Notes: generated from the sequence alone by a model not told the origin. Shown: positions 7,890 to 17,911, counted from the first letter of the stretch. The stretch: 64,000 nt of DNA from Desulfovibrio sp. (GCA_031287575.1 JAITSV010000081.1:1-64000), one strand, 5' to 3'. Made by a program: numbers and translations.

Positions 7890-9470
7890 ATGGCCAGCCA
7901 CAATCCCGATTCCCGCCGCCCGCAGGTGGCAGCGGCACTGTCGCACGACGGGGCCAACGCCTCGGTAGACTGTTCGGGCATCGGGGCGGGCAGCACGGCA
8001 GGCATCGGCGCACCCGCCGGGGGCCATCCGGTCATGCAACCGCTTTCCGACGATCCATTCCGGCCCGTGCCGCCGTGTTCGCCCCCTGCTGATGGGGCGG
8101 GCGGCAGCGCGGGCCGTGCCGCGTTCTGGTCCGTGACTGTTCCCTGCCTGCTGGCCTTTGCCCTGCTGACCGCCCACGCCGTGCGCTCCGGCGACTGGGG
8201 CACGGCGGCGGCATGGGGCGTGCTGGCGGGACTGGCCTGTACCCGGCTGGCCTGGGCGCGTCTGGTGATGTGCGCCGCGCTGTTCGCCGGGGGGCTGTTC
8301 TGGGTGTCCGTGGGCGTGGAACTGGTGCGCTTCCGCATGGCCTTCGGCCTGGACTGGTTGCGCCTCGCGGGCATCATGGCGACGGTCACGGGACTGACCA
8401 TGGCCGCATGGTGGCGGCTGGCGGGGGATGCGGGTCGGCTGCGCCATAACCTGGGTACGGACACCGCATGGCCCAGGGCCATTGCCTTCGTGCTGGCCGC
8501 CGGGCTGCTGTGGCTGGCCCGCTGGCGCGCAGCACGTATCGTGTTGCTGCTGTCCGACCGTTTCCTGCCCGGCTCCGGGCCGCTCCAGATCGCCCTGGCC
8601 GGGGTGTATGCCGCGTGGGTGGCCGGGCTGCTGCTGGACCCCGCCCGGGCGCGCAAGGCCCGTCCGCGCCTGTGGGCGCTGTTTTCCGCCGTGTTCTTCG
8701 GCCAGCTGGCCCTGGGCCTGCTGGGCGCGCACCGCCTGCTGATGACCGGGGCGCTGCACCTGCCCGTGCCCGCGCTGATCATGGCCGGGCCGCTGTACAG
8801 GGGCGAGGGCGTGTTCATGCTGGTGCTGTTCGGCGTCTCGGTGCTGCTGCTGGGGCCGGCGTGGTGCAGCCATCTGTGCTACATCGGCGCGTGGGATGAT
8901 GCCTGCTCGCGCCTGCGCGGGGCAGCCGCGAAAGCGCAAGGCAAGGGCAGGAGGGGCAAGGGGCCCGCACCCCTTCCGCGCTGGGCCGTGGTGCTGCGCT
9001 GGTGCCTTGCCGCCGTGGTGTTTGCCGCCGCCTTCGCCATGGGCCGGGCCGGGGTACCGCTGGGCGTGGCCGCCACCGCCGCCGGGCTGTTCGGGCTGGC
9101 CGGGGTGGCGGTGATGGCGGGGCTGAGCACGCGCCGGGGCATGATGGTGCATTGCACCGCCTTCTGCCCCATGGGCGTCGTGGGCAACCTGCTGGGGCGC
9201 ATCGCGCCGTGGCGGCTGCGCGTGGGGCCGGGCTGCACCCGGTGCGGGGCCTGCCTTGCCGTCTGCCGGTACAATGCACTGGATGCGCGGCGGCTGGAAG
9301 CCGGGCGGCCCGCCCTGTCCTGCACCCTGTGCCGTGATTGCATCGGCGTGTGCCGACACGGGGCCATGCAGCTGACCCTGCCGGGTGTGGCCCCGGTGAC
9401 GGCGTGGCGCATCTTCTCCGTGCTGGCCGCCGTGCTGCACGCGGTATTCCTTAACGTGGCCCGCATGTAG
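7890..9470 (+). CDS. Membrane 4Fe-4S protein, NapH/NosR/CcoG-like
   Basis: The 526-residue product has a long variable N-terminus (about 80 residues, low complexity) and many hydrophobic segments. A cysteine pair WCSHLCYIGAW and a second HCTAFCPMG are typical of polyferredoxin-type membrane proteins. The C-terminal ferredoxin domain has CTRCGACLAVCR and CTLCRDCIGVCR. Such proteins pass electrons between the quinone pool and periplasmic or cytoplasmic partners. It follows the soluble Fe-S gene closely. The exact start is uncertain: ATG 7890 has only a weak ribosome-binding site, and an internal ATG at 8034 could also serve. Confidence 0.82.
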   Translation: MASHNPDSRRPQVAAALSHDGANASVDCSGIGAGSTAGIGAPAGGHPVMQPLSDDPFRPVPPCSPPADGAGGSAGRAAFWSVTVPCLLAFALLTAHAVRSGDWGTAAAWGVLAGLACTRLAWARLVMCAALFAGGLFWVSVGVELVRFRMAFGLDWLRLAGIMATVTGLTMAAWWRLAGDAGRLRHNLGTDTAWPRAIAFVLAAGLLWLARWRAARIVLLLSDRFLPGSGPLQIALAGVYAAWVAGLLLDPARARKARPRLWALFSAVFFGQLALGLLGAHRLLMTGALHLPVPALIMAGPLYRGEGVFMLVLFGVSVLLLGPAWCSHLCYIGAWDDACSRLRGAAAKAQGKGRRGKGPAPLPRWAVVLRWCLAAVVFAAAFAMGRAGVPLGVAATAAGLFGLAGVAVMAGLSTRRGMMVHCTAFCPMGVVGNLLGRIAPWRLRVGPGCTRCGACLAVCRYNALDARRLEAGRPALSCTLCRDCIGVCRHGAMQLTLPGVAPVTAWRIFSVLAAVLHAVFLNVARM

Positions 9471-9696
9471 CGGCGCGCCGTGACACCGGCCCGCATGGCG
9501 CACGGGAGAACGGGCGCGGCGGTGTTCCCCGCCTGGCCGGTGGGCCGCCCCTTCGCCGGGGGTTTACGTAATCCGGCCCATCATGTATGAATGCCGCCGC
9601 CGGAGCCACCGCGCGCTTCGTGCCTTTTCAGCATCCCGCGCCGCCGGTCCGTCGCATTTCCGGCTCCGTGGACCGCGCCTTCACGAGTGCCACCTG

Positions 9697-10302
9697 ATGA
9701 AGAAGATTCCCGAACGGTATCGGCGTAAGATCAGCAAGGACGAGATCAACGAGCTGCCCCTCGAGCGGTATGCGGGTGAAATCCGCATCGTCCGCAGCGA
9801 GGAGGAACTCGCTGATGCCGTTGACCGCCTGCGTGACGAGGACGTGCTGGGCTTCGACACCGAAACCCGCCCCACCTTCCGCAAGGGCAAGGTCAACCTG
9901 CCCTCGCTGGTGCAGCTTGCGTGCAGCGACGTGGTCTACCTGTTCCAGCTCAACTGGCTGGCTTTCGGCGAGGCGCTGGCCTCGGTGCTGTCCGACGCGG
10001 ACATCGTCAAGACCGGCGTGGCCGTGCGCGACGACATCCGCGACCTGCAAAAGCTGTTCGCCTTCAATGACGCGGGCGTGGTGGACCTGGGCGAGGTGGC
10101 GCGCGACCTGGGCCTAGAGACGCATGGCCTGCGCAACCTTGCCGCCAATTTCCTGGAAGTGCGCATCTCCAAGGGTGCCCAGTGTTCCAACTGGAGCAAC
10201 CGCGAACTGGCCCCCCAGCAGGTGCTGTACGCCGCCACCGATGCCTGGGTCAGCCGCGAGATCCACCTGCGCATGCGCAGGCTGGGGCTCATCGACCGCT
10301 AG
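9697..10302 (+). CDS. RNase D-like 3'-5' exonuclease
   Basis: The 201-residue protein is a single DEDD exonuclease domain. The motif I segment is LGFDTETRPTF; motif II is near TGVAVRDDIRDLQKLF; motif III is YAATDAWVSREI. There is no HRDC domain, so it is a short RNase D relative, likely acting on RNA 3' ends. The start is placed at ATG 9697 (MKKIPERYRRK) because the upstream open part is basic low-complexity sequence. Neighbours on both sides are unrelated. Confidence 0.88.
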   Translation: MKKIPERYRRKISKDEINELPLERYAGEIRIVRSEEELADAVDRLRDEDVLGFDTETRPTFRKGKVNLPSLVQLACSDVVYLFQLNWLAFGEALASVLSDADIVKTGVAVRDDIRDLQKLFAFNDAGVVDLGEVARDLGLETHGLRNLAANFLEVRISKGAQCSNWSNRELAPQQVLYAATDAWVSREIHLRMRRLGLIDR

Positions 10303-10497
10303 CCGGGCAGTCTGCTTTTCCCGCTGGCCTGACAGGCCGTTGGCCGGTCAGGTCGTGGTCGGTCAGGCCGTTGCCCTGACAGGTCGGCTTGCCGGTCCGC
10401 CCCTCTTGCCGCTTCCCCTCGCCGCATTTTCCGCGCGCCCCCTGCATGGCATGGTGGCGCGCGTTTCGTTTTTCGCCTCTTCTCCGTTCCGCCGCCG

Positions 10498-10515
10498 TTG
10501 TCACACCGCCGTCAC
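10498..10515 (+). promoter_or_regulatory. Pho-box-like direct repeat (distal)
   Basis: TTGTCAC-ACCG-CCGTCAC fits the 7-4-7 spacing of PhoB half-sites, with the TGTCAC core in the first half and CGTCAC in the second. It lies upstream of phoB and may support autoregulation. Confidence 0.3.
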
Positions 10516-10591
10516 CAACATGCGTCATGTGTGGGTGCGCCATGGCGGCATGCCCCGGAAATTCCTGTCGCCTTGGCAGTGCCGGGGAAAA

Positions 10592-10609
10592 ATGTCACAT
10601 CCTTGTAAC
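10592..10609 (+). promoter_or_regulatory. Pho-box-like direct repeat (proximal)
   Basis: ATGTCAC-ATCC-TTGTAAC has two 7-base half-sites separated by four bases, the layout of a PhoB-binding pho box. It ends 68 bases before the phoB ATG. Autoregulation by phosphorylated PhoB would fit. Confidence 0.45.
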
Positions 10610-10677
10610 GGTGCAACCACGCATCCGTCACCGGCAACGCACATCTTCTCGGGCAGGAAAGCGCCAAGGAGTACCAC

Positions 10678-11370
10678 ATGACGAAAGAGCGCATTCTGGT
10701 GGTGGAAGACGACGAGGACATCCTTCAGTTGCTGACCTTCACCTTCGAATCCGCCGGGTTCGAGGTGCGCACGGCCACCACGGGACGCGAAGGTCTGGAC
10801 ATCGCGCTGCGGCAGAAGCCCGCGCTGGTCCTGCTGGACCTGATGCTGCCCGGCATGAGCGGCCTTGACGTGTGCCGCGAACTGAAGCGCCTGCCGGAAA
10901 CGGAAGACGTGCCGGTGATCATGCTCACCGCGCGCGGCGAGGAAGTGGACCGCATCGTGGGGCTGGAACTGGGCGCCGACGACTACGTGGTCAAGCCCTT
11001 CAGCCCGCGCGAACTGGTGTTGCGCATCCGGGCCGTGCTGAAGCGCGCGCAGGGCGTGGCCGAAAACCCCCAGCGCTCGCAGTGGCAGATCGACGGGCTG
11101 GCCCTGGACCTTGACGCGCACCGGGTGGAGGTGGACGGCGAGGAAGCCGCCCTGACCGCCACGGAATTCCGCCTGCTGGCGGAACTGGTGCGCAACCGGG
11201 GCCGCGTGCGCACCCGCGACCAGTTGCTGAACACGGTGTGGGGTTACGAGTTCGAGGGGTACGCCCGCACGGTGGACACCCACGTGCGCAGGCTGCGCCA
11301 GAAGATCGGCGGCTACGCGGCCATGATCGAAACCATCCGGGGCGTGGGATACCGCTTCAAGGAGCAGTAA
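10678..11370 (+). CDS. phoB: Phosphate-type response regulator, OmpR/PhoB family
   Basis: The 230-residue protein has an N-terminal receiver domain (VVEDDEDILQLL, phosphoacceptor Asp in LVLLDLMLPG, Thr in MLTARG, Lys in DYVVKPF) and a C-terminal winged-helix DNA-binding domain (RTVDTHVRRLRQKIG). The family is certain; the PhoB name rests on pstB and phoU directly downstream. No phoR histidine kinase lies beside it, so its kinase must be elsewhere. A strong AAGGAG ribosome-binding site precedes ATG 10678. Confidence 0.9.
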   Translation: MTKERILVVEDDEDILQLLTFTFESAGFEVRTATTGREGLDIALRQKPALVLLDLMLPGMSGLDVCRELKRLPETEDVPVIMLTARGEEVDRIVGLELGADDYVVKPFSPRELVLRIRAVLKRAQGVAENPQRSQWQIDGLALDLDAHRVEVDGEEAALTATEFRLLAELVRNRGRVRTRDQLLNTVWGYEFEGYARTVDTHVRRLRQKIGGYAAMIETIRGVGYRFKEQ

Positions 11371-11612
11371 CCCCGGATTCCGGGTGGCGGCCATGAACCG
11401 CGGGGCGGCCTGCACGGCGCGCCCGTCATGAGCCACTGCATTATGGCGCCACTGCATCACGGCACCGCCGCATCATGGCCCGACAGACCGCCCCGGCATC
11501 GACAGACCGCCCCGGCACGGGCACACCGTCCCCAGCGGCGGCATGCCCCACTTTCGCCCAACGCCCCAATGCCCCCAACGCGCGGCGCGCCACGCGCCGC
11601 CGGGAACGAGAC

Positions 11613-12380
11613 ATGCCAGACAGCAAGAACGTGAAGATGCACGCGGCGTCGCTGAATTTCTACTACGGCGATTTTCAGGCGCTGCACGACATCAACCTGG
11701 AATTCGAACGCAACCAGGTCACCGCGCTCATCGGGCCTTCGGGCTGCGGCAAGAGCACCTTTCTGCGGTGTCTGAACCGCATGAACGACCTCATCCCCAT
11801 CTCGCGCGTGGACGGCGAGATATGCCTCGACGGCATGAACATCCACGACGCCCGGCTGGACGTGGTGGAACTGCGCCGCCGCGTGGGCATGGTGTTCCAG
11901 AAGCCCAACCCCTTCCCCAAGTCCATCTTCGAGAACGTGGCCTACGGGCTGCGCGTCAACGGCGTGCGCGACAAGGAATACATCGCCGAAAAGGTGGAAC
12001 AGAGCCTGCGCCACGCCGCCCTGTGGGACGAGGTGAAGGACCGCCTGCACGAGTCGGGGCTGGGCCTTTCCGGCGGCCAGCAGCAGCGCCTGTGCATCGC
12101 GCGGGCCCTGGCCGTGGAGCCGGAGGTGCTGCTGATGGACGAACCCGCCTCCGCGCTGGACCCCATCGCCACCCAGAAGATCGAGGAACTCATCCACATC
12201 CTGAAGAAGGACTACACCATCATCATCGTGACCCACAGCATGCAGCAGGCGGCCCGCGTCTCTGACCTGACGGCCTTCTTCTACATGGGGAAACTGGTGG
12301 AGTGGGGCGCGACGGAAATGATGTTCACCAGGCCGCGCAACAAGCAGACCGAAGACTATATTACCGGCCGGTTCGGGTAG
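11613..12380 (+). CDS. pstB: Phosphate ABC transporter ATP-binding protein PstB
   Basis: The 255-residue ATPase has Walker [10 protein letters not shown], the PstB-specific NRMNDLIP stretch after it, the signature [15 protein letters not shown], Walker B VLLMDEP and the switch [12 protein letters not shown]. PstB powers phosphate import through PstSCA. The window holds pstB and phoU but no pstS, pstC or pstA, so the permease must be encoded elsewhere, or a second pstB exists there. ATG 11613 is chosen by homology; a weak GGGAACGAG precedes it. It is ten bases from phoU. Confidence 0.95.
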   Translation: MPDSKNVKMHAASLNFYYGDFQALHDINLEFERNQVTALIGPSGCGKSTFLRCLNRMNDLIPISRVDGEICLDGMNIHDARLDVVELRRRVGMVFQKPNPFPKSIFENVAYGLRVNGVRDKEYIAEKVEQSLRHAALWDEVKDRLHESGLGLSGGQQQRLCIARALAVEPEVLLMDEPASALDPIATQKIEELIHILKKDYTIIIVTHSMQQAARVSDLTAFFYMGKLVEWGATEMMFTRPRNKQTEDYITGRFG

Positions 12381-12390
12381 GGGGCTTTCT

Positions 12391-13071
12391 GTGGAAACGC
12401 ATTTTCACCAGCAATTGCAGAAGCTTCGCCTGAAGGTGCTGGAAATGGCCGCGCATTCGCGGACGGCCATCGAAACCGCCGTGCGCGCCTTGCAGCACCG
12501 CGACGCCGACGCCGCGCGCTCGGTCATCGCGGGCGACAAGCTGATCAACACCATCGAGTGCGAGATCGACGAGCTCAGCTTCCGGCTGCTGGCGCTGGAC
12601 CAGCCCATGGCCGTGGACCTGCGCATCATCGTGGCCATCATGCGGGCCAGCATGTACCTGGAGCGGGTGGGCGACGAGGCCGTGAACATCGCCGAGGCGG
12701 CCATGTTCCTGGCATCCCGTCCGCCGTTGCCGGAAATGCCCAGCCTGAACGAACTGGGCACCCACGCCGTGGACATGTTCCGCAAGGCGGTGATGTCCTT
12801 CCGCGAAAGCGACGCCGGGCTGGCCCGAGAACTGCGCATGCTGGACAAGCGCTGCAACCAGCTGGACGTGCAGGTGCTGCGCGAACTGATGGACTACATG
12901 AGCCGCGAAAGCCCCGCCGTGGAGCGCGCGGTGCACACCATCCTGGTTTCCCGCAGCCTGGAACGGGTGGGCGACCTGTCCACCAACGTGGGCGAAACGG
13001 TGATGTTCATCGTCGAAGGGCTGAACATCAAGCATAGTTTCCAGATCAATTCCGGCGGCGCGTGCAGCTAG
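12391..13071 (+). CDS. phoU: Phosphate signalling protein PhoU
   Basis: The 226-residue all-helical protein has the duplicated PhoU fold, with a metal-binding type E/DxxxD pattern in each half (LERVGDEAVNIAE and LERVGDLSTNVGE). PhoU links Pst transport to the PhoR/PhoB switch and represses the Pho regulon when phosphate is ample. The start is GTG 12391, ten bases after the pstB stop, with GGGGG as a modest ribosome-binding site. Co-transcription with pstB is likely. Confidence 0.95.
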   Translation: METHFHQQLQKLRLKVLEMAAHSRTAIETAVRALQHRDADAARSVIAGDKLINTIECEIDELSFRLLALDQPMAVDLRIIVAIMRASMYLERVGDEAVNIAEAAMFLASRPPLPEMPSLNELGTHAVDMFRKAVMSFRESDAGLARELRMLDKRCNQLDVQVLRELMDYMSRESPAVERAVHTILVSRSLERVGDLSTNVGETVMFIVEGLNIKHSFQINSGGACS

Positions 13072-13245
13072 CGCGCGGCACCGTACTCCACCGGCATGGC
13101 GGGGCTGCCCAAAGGCGGCCCCGCTTTGCATTCGCGGGCGGCTGCGGTATGCTATCGCCCCGTCGCCCGCCGGATTGCCGGAAGATGGCGACACATCCCC
13201 TACACCCTCGCGGCCCGCACCTGCGGCACCCGCCCCGGAGACCCG

Positions 13246-13518
13246 ATGACCCAATACGGCAAGCGTACCGTGCAGTTTCCCATAACCCCGGAAGAAGCCC
13301 CGGCCCTGGTGAGCCGCATCGGCGAGCAGATGGCCAGCGGTGTGATCACCCTGGAAGGCCGCTCCATAGAGATCGACGGCTTCGAGAGCATCGGCATTTC
13401 GCTGAAGCGCACCGGCGACAAGCTGCGCGCCCGGGTGAAGGTGAAGTTCCCCAAGCGGCCCGGTGAAATGGGTGACGCTGGCGGCGATACCGATGACAGT
13501 GACGGGGATGACGATTAG
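13246..13518 (+). CDS. Small acidic-tailed protein, possibly amphi-Trp-like
   Basis: The 90-residue product has a compact predicted alpha/beta N-terminal part (residues 5-72, with EEAPALVSRIGEQMASGVIT) and ends in an Asp-rich tail (GDTDDSDGDDD). The pattern resembles the small amphi-Trp-type domains found near CofD-like genes, although no Trp is present, so the family link is tentative. CCGGAG precedes ATG 13246. Its end overlaps the start of the CofD-like gene, which suggests coupled translation. Confidence 0.65.
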   Translation: MTQYGKRTVQFPITPEEAPALVSRIGEQMASGVITLEGRSIEIDGFESIGISLKRTGDKLRARVKVKFPKRPGEMGDAGGDTDDSDGDDD

Positions 13519-15025
13519 CCGTCACGCTGCGGCAGGGGGGGGCGGTGTCCCCGGCACCCCCGGCGGTTCAGCCCGTCCTGGCCCAGGCGCGTCCGTGGGC
13601 AGTCCGAATGGCGGTGCCCCTGCCGATCATGGTGCCCCTACCGATCGCGCCCCGAAGGGGGGGGCGACTGACAGTGGTGCCACGCCCGGCGATGCCGCGC
13701 ATGGTCCGCGCATCGTCTTCTTTACCGGCGGCACGGCGCTGAAGTCGCTCAGCCATGCCCTGACGGACCGGACGCACAATTCCGTGCATCTGGTCACCCC
13801 GTTCGATTCCGGCGGCAGCACGGCCGTGCTGCGGCGCTACATCCGCATGCCCGCCGTGGGCGACCTGCGCAACCGCCTGCTGGCCCTGGCCGACCCGACC
13901 GTGGCCACGCCGCCGCTGCTGGCGCTGTGCGACCTGCGCCTGGCCGACGCGGGCGCATACGACACCCTGATGCAGCGGCTGTATGCGCTGGGCTCTGAAC
14001 GAGACCCCGCCTGGCGCGGCATCGACCCGCTGGTGGCCGACGTGCTGCGCCTGCATCTGCGCTGGTTTCTTGAATTCGCGCCGTCCGGCTTCGACCCGCA
14101 CGGGGCGTGCCTGGGCAATCTGCTGCTGGCGGGCGGCTACCTGCGCCACGGCGGCGGGCTGGGGCCGGTGCTGCACCTGTTCACGCGCCTGCTGCGGGTG
14201 CGGGGCACGGTGGCCCCCATCGTGGACGACGACCTGCATCTGGTGGCGGAACTGGCCGACGGCGCCGTGTTGCTGGGGCAGCACCGCATCACCGGCAAGG
14301 GCGTGCCCGGCATCACCGCACCGGTGCGCCGCCTGTTCCTGACCCGTACCCGCCCGGATGATGACGGACACGGCGGAGGCGGCGGGCCAAATGGACAAGC
14401 GGGACAAAACGGACACGCCGGGCAGGCCGGGCACAACGGACACGCTGGGCAGGCCGGACACGATGGACCGGGCGGGCGGAATGGGGCCGGGGGCGAAGAA
14501 CGCCACGGCGCCGATGACGGAAATTCCCCACCGCCCGCCGAGGCGCGCGTGCCCGTATCCGGCGTGGCCGCCCGGCACATCGCGGAAGCGGACCTGATCT
14601 GCTTTCCCATGGGCAGCTTCTACACCAGCGTACTGGCCAATCTTCTGCCCGAAGGAGTGGGGCGCGCCGTGGCCGCGGCCCCGTGCCCCAAGGTGTACGT
14701 GCCCAACAGCGGTACCGACCCGGAACAGCTTGGCCTGTCCGTGGCCGACTGCGCCGCCGCCCTGCTGACCATGCTGCGGCGTGACGCGGGGGCGGAAATG
14801 CCCGCCGCCCGGTTGCTGCAAACGGTGGTGGTGGATACCCGCAACGGGGTGTACCCCGGCGGCATCGACCACGAAGGGCTGCGCGCGCAGGGCGTGGAAT
14901 TGCTGGAAGCACCCGTGGTGCGGGCGCTGCCCGGTGAAGGGGCGCAACCCGTCACGATGGCGGGGCGGCATGACGCCGACGCGGTGGCCGACCTGCTGAT
15001 GGGACTGGCCCGCCCGCACCTATAG
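13508..15025 (+). CDS. CofD-like protein (possible GAK-system type)
   Basis: The product is about 505 residues. After a low-complexity N-terminus of some 65 residues comes the CofD/YvcK-type nucleotide fold: IVFFTGGTALKSLSHAL, then LVTPFDSGGSTAVLRRYI and GDLRNRLLAL, with the C-terminal motif CFPMGSFYTSVLANLLP. True CofD transfers a phospholactyl group in F420 synthesis, but this divergent branch has no established reaction. A Gly/Asn/Gln/His-rich insert lies at residues about 286-337, encoded by short DNA repeats. The start is uncertain: ATG 13508 overlaps the upstream stop; 13463 and 13493 are also in frame. Confidence 0.75.
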   Translation: MTISRHAAAGGGGVPGTPGGSARPGPGASVGSPNGGAPADHGAPTDRAPKGGATDSGATPGDAAHGPRIVFFTGGTALKSLSHALTDRTHNSVHLVTPFDSGGSTAVLRRYIRMPAVGDLRNRLLALADPTVATPPLLALCDLRLADAGAYDTLMQRLYALGSERDPAWRGIDPLVADVLRLHLRWFLEFAPSGFDPHGACLGNLLLAGGYLRHGGGLGPVLHLFTRLLRVRGTVAPIVDDDLHLVAELADGAVLLGQHRITGKGVPGITAPVRRLFLTRTRPDDDGHGGGGGPNGQAGQNGHAGQAGHNGHAGQAGHDGPGGRNGAGGEERHGADDGNSPPPAEARVPVSGVAARHIAEADLICFPMGSFYTSVLANLLPEGVGRAVAAAPCPKVYVPNSGTDPEQLGLSVADCAAALLTMLRRDAGAEMPAARLLQTVVVDTRNGVYPGGIDHEGLRAQGVELLEAPVVRALPGEGAQPVTMAGRHDADAVADLLMGLARPHL

Positions 15026-15080
15026 GGCGGATGGAGGTTTCCGGGCGCCGGGTTGGCATGGTTTCCTAATGACAAATGAA

Positions 15081-15120
15081 GACGCCCCCGCGTGCATGGC
15101 ACGCGGGGGCGGTGTCTTTA
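15081..15120 (+). terminator. Rho-independent terminator after the CofD-like gene
   Basis: A 12-bp stem (GCCCCCGCGTGC paired with its complement) with a tiny loop spans 15083-15109 and is followed by a short T-containing run. Confidence 0.8.
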
Positions 15121-15123
15121 GTC

Positions 15124-15274
15124 TAGTGGGACTGTGTCCAAATTAGGATTTTTGTTCGTTGGCAAGGAAAACGAGCCTGTCATGAGGGAGTATACTCTTG
15201 TCGTATTCGACCGACATGGCAGGCGAAGTTTGACGCAGCCAACGGGCAAAAAGACAATTTAGATACAGTCCCTA
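15124..15274 (-). repeat. Stop-codon-linked structured repeat, copy B (short form)
   Basis: Read on the minus strand, the element begins at the alaS TAG (15274-15272) with GGGACTGTATCTAAATTG and ends with AATTTGGACACAGTCCC before TA. The core GTCAAACTTCGCCTGCCATG ... GGTCGAATACGACAAGAG ... GTTTTCCTTGCC is intact. The long-form GACCCGAAGGG block is missing. The orientation is the same as alaS. Confidence 0.85.
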
Positions 15275-17911
15275 ACCTGCGATGGTCTTGCGCAAGATAT
15301 CAAACGCCTCGTCAATGCCCGCCGGGTTGGTACCCCCGGCCTGGGCCATGTCGGGGCGCCCGCCGCCGGAGCCGCCCACGGCGGCCGCCACGGCCTTGAT
15401 CAGGACCGGGGCGGTGAAGCGGTCGTGCAGATCCTTGGAAACGGCCACGATCAGGCTCACCTTGTCGCCGTCGGGGGCAGCCAGGCAGGCGATGCCCGAA
15501 GGCAGCTTCGAGCGCACGTCGTCCATCAGGTCGCGCAGGGCCTTCACGTTGGGCACGTCCACCCTGGCGGCCAGCACCTTCACGCCGTTGATCTCGGCCA
15601 GTTCGTCCATGATGTTGCGGCCCTGGCCGGAGGTGGCCTGGGAACTGGCCTTTTCCAGATCCTTACGCAGGCTCTTCACGTCCTTTTGCAGGGCCTCCAC
15701 GCGGGGCACGATCTCTCCGGAGCGCGCCTTCAGCAGCCCGGCCACCTGGCCCAGTTCGGTGCGCTGGTCCATGACCATGCGCAAGGCGTTCCAGCCGGTG
15801 ATGGCCTCTATGCGGCGCACCCCGGCGGCCACGCCGCCCTCGGACAGGATCAGGAACAGCCCGGCCTGGCCGGTGGCGCGCAGGTGCGTGCCGCCGCACA
15901 GTTCCACCGATTCGTCGGCAATGGCCACCACGCGCACCTCGTCGCCGTACTTTTCGCCGAACAGGGCCATGGCCCCCCGGGTCAGCGCGGCGTCGTAGGC
16001 CATGTGGTCGGTTTCCAGTGGCAGGTCGGCCAGGATCACCCGGTTCACCTCGCGCTCCACGGCGGCGATTTCTTCCGGCGTCATGGCGGCGATGTGGGTG
16101 AAGTCGAAGCGCAGGCGGTCGGGGGCCACCAGCGACCCGGCCTGCTTGACGTGGTCGCCCAGCACGCGGCGCAGGGCGGCGTGCAGCAGGTGGGTGCAGG
16201 TGTGGTTGCGGGCCGAGGCCACGCGCTCGTCCTCTTCAACCTGCAACTGCACTTCCTGGTCGGGCAGGATTTCGCCGTCCACCGTTTCGATCTGGTGCAC
16301 GGTGAGTTCGGGCGAAGGCTTCAGGGTGTCCAGAACGCGGGCCTTGCCCGACGGAGACGTGATGGAGCCCAGGTCGCCCGTCTGGCCGCCCGAGGCGCCG
16401 TAGAACGGGGTGCGGGTGGCCACCAGGTAGCCCTTGGTGCCCTTGGGCAGTCCTTCGCTGGGCAGGCCGGTGGCATCCAGCAGGGCCACCACGCGGCTGT
16501 CGCCCGAAAGGTGGTCGTAGCCGATGAATTCGGAGCGCAGGCCTTCCTCGAGCAGGGCGTGGAAGCGCGAGGCGATGTCCGATTCGCCCGATCCCTTCCA
16601 GGCGGCCTTGGCGCGTTCCTTCTGCTCGGCCATCAGCGTGCGGAAGCCGTCCTCGTCCACCGTGAAGCCGCGCTTTTCCGCGATGTCGTTCACGATGTCG
16701 AGCGGGAAGCCGAAGGTGTCGTACAGCTTGAAGGCCACGTCGCCCGCCACGCGGGTGCTGCCCGCGCCGCGCAGGCTTTCCAGTTCCTCTTCCAGCAGGG
16801 CCAGACCCTTGTCCAGGGTGCGGTTGAAGCGCTCTTCCTCCTCGCGCACCACGCGGGCCATGAAATCGGCGTTGCCGCGCAGTTCGGGGTAGTCGTCACC
16901 CATCACCTCGACCACCTTCAGGGCGGTCTTGTGCAGGAAGGTGCCGGTCTGCCCGATGAGCCGCCCGAAGCGGTAGGCGCGGCGGATCAGGCGGCGCAGC
17001 ACGTAGCCGCGCCCTTCGTTGGAGGGCAGGATGCCGTCGGTGATCATGAAGGCCATGGAGCGGCTGTGGTCGGCGATGACGCGCAGGGCGGTGTCCGTCT
17101 CGTCGTTGGCGCGATAGGACACCCCGGCGATGCCGCAGGTGTACTGGATGATGGCCTGGAACAGGTCGGTGTCGAAGTTCGAGTACACGCCCTGGCACAC
17201 GGCGGCGATGCGTTCCAGCCCCATGCCCGTGTCGATGGAGGGCTTGGGCAGCGCGGTGCGGGTGCCGTCGGCGGCCTGGTCGTACTGCATGAACACCAGG
17301 TTCCAGATTTCCAGGTAGCGGTCACAGTCGCACTTGCCGATGCCGCAGTTGGGCCCGCAGGTCATGTGCTCGCCCTGGTCGATGAGGATTTCCGAGCACG
17401 GGCCGCAGGGGCCGGTATCGCCCATGGACCAGAAGTTGTCCTTCTCTCCCATGCGGTAGATGCGTTCCGCCGGGACGCCGGTGTGCGCCAGCCACAGGTC
17501 GCGCGCTTCGTCGTCGTCGCGGAACACGGTGGCGTACAGCCGTTCCTTGGGCAACTTCAGGTCTTCGGTCAGGAACTTCCAGGCGAACTTGATGGCGTCT
17601 TCCTTGAAGTAGTCGCCGAACGAGAAGTTGCCCAGCATTTCGAAAAAGGTGTGGTGGCGCGCGGTGCGGCCCACGTTTTCGAGGTCGTTGTGCTTGCCGC
17701 CCACGCGCAGGCACTTCTGCGAGGTGGTGGCCCGCACGTAGCCGCGCTTTTCCTGCCCCAGGAAAATCTTCTTGAACTGGACCATCCCCGCGTTGGTGAA
17801 CAGCAGCGAGGGGTCGTCCTTGGGCACGAGGGAAGAGGAGCGCACGATCTCGTGGCCCTGCGACTGGAAGAATTCAAGGAACCGGCGCCGGATTTCGTTG
17901 GCGGTTATCAC
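15272..17911 (-). CDS. alaS: Alanyl-tRNA synthetase
   Basis: The 879-residue enzyme is full length for AlaRS. It has the class II catalytic core ([12 protein letters not shown] at the start, then [11 protein letters not shown]), the editing domain with HTCTHLLH and CGGTHL zinc/editing residues, and the C-terminal oligomerisation part ([15 protein letters not shown]). It charges tRNA-Ala and edits Ser and Gly. GTG 17911 is chosen over an upstream ATG at 17968 because AGGAG lies about nine bases before it and the family starts there. It follows recA by 102 bases on the same strand. Its TAG lies inside the terminal repeat of copy B. Confidence 0.97.
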   Translation of the reverse strand: MITANEIRRRFLEFFQSQGHEIVRSSSLVPKDDPSLLFTNAGMVQFKKIFLGQEKRGYVRATTSQKCLRVGGKHNDLENVGRTARHHTFFEMLGNFSFGDYFKEDAIKFAWKFLTEDLKLPKERLYATVFRDDDEARDLWLAHTGVPAERIYRMGEKDNFWSMGDTGPCGPCSEILIDQGEHMTCGPNCGIGKCDCDRYLEIWNLVFMQYDQAADGTRTALPKPSIDTGMGLERIAAVCQGVYSNFDTDLFQAIIQYTCGIAGVSYRANDETDTALRVIADHSRSMAFMITDGILPSNEGRGYVLRRLIRRAYRFGRLIGQTGTFLHKTALKVVEVMGDDYPELRGNADFMARVVREEEERFNRTLDKGLALLEEELESLRGAGSTRVAGDVAFKLYDTFGFPLDIVNDIAEKRGFTVDEDGFRTLMAEQKERAKAAWKGSGESDIASRFHALLEEGLRSEFIGYDHLSGDSRVVALLDATGLPSEGLPKGTKGYLVATRTPFYGASGGQTGDLGSITSPSGKARVLDTLKPSPELTVHQIETVDGEILPDQEVQLQVEEDERVASARNHTCTHLLHAALRRVLGDHVKQAGSLVAPDRLRFDFTHIAAMTPEEIAAVEREVNRVILADLPLETDHMAYDAALTRGAMALFGEKYGDEVRVVAIADESVELCGGTHLRATGQAGLFLILSEGGVAAGVRRIEAITGWNALRMVMDQRTELGQVAGLLKARSGEIVPRVEALQKDVKSLRKDLEKASSQATSGQGRNIMDELAEINGVKVLAARVDVPNVKALRDLMDDVRSKLPSGIACLAAPDGDKVSLIVAVSKDLHDRFTAPVLIKAVAAAVGGSGGGRPDMAQAGGTNPAGIDEAFDILRKTIAG

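Larger units (their letters stand above)
10303..10677. other. Gap before phoB with GGTCAGG repeats and regulatory sites
   Basis: No gene is seen. Positions 10328-10388 repeat variants of GGCCGGTCAGG and CCTGACAGG in alternating orientation, so this RNA or DNA could fold. Pho-box-like sites follow at 10498 and 10592. Confidence 0.5.
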
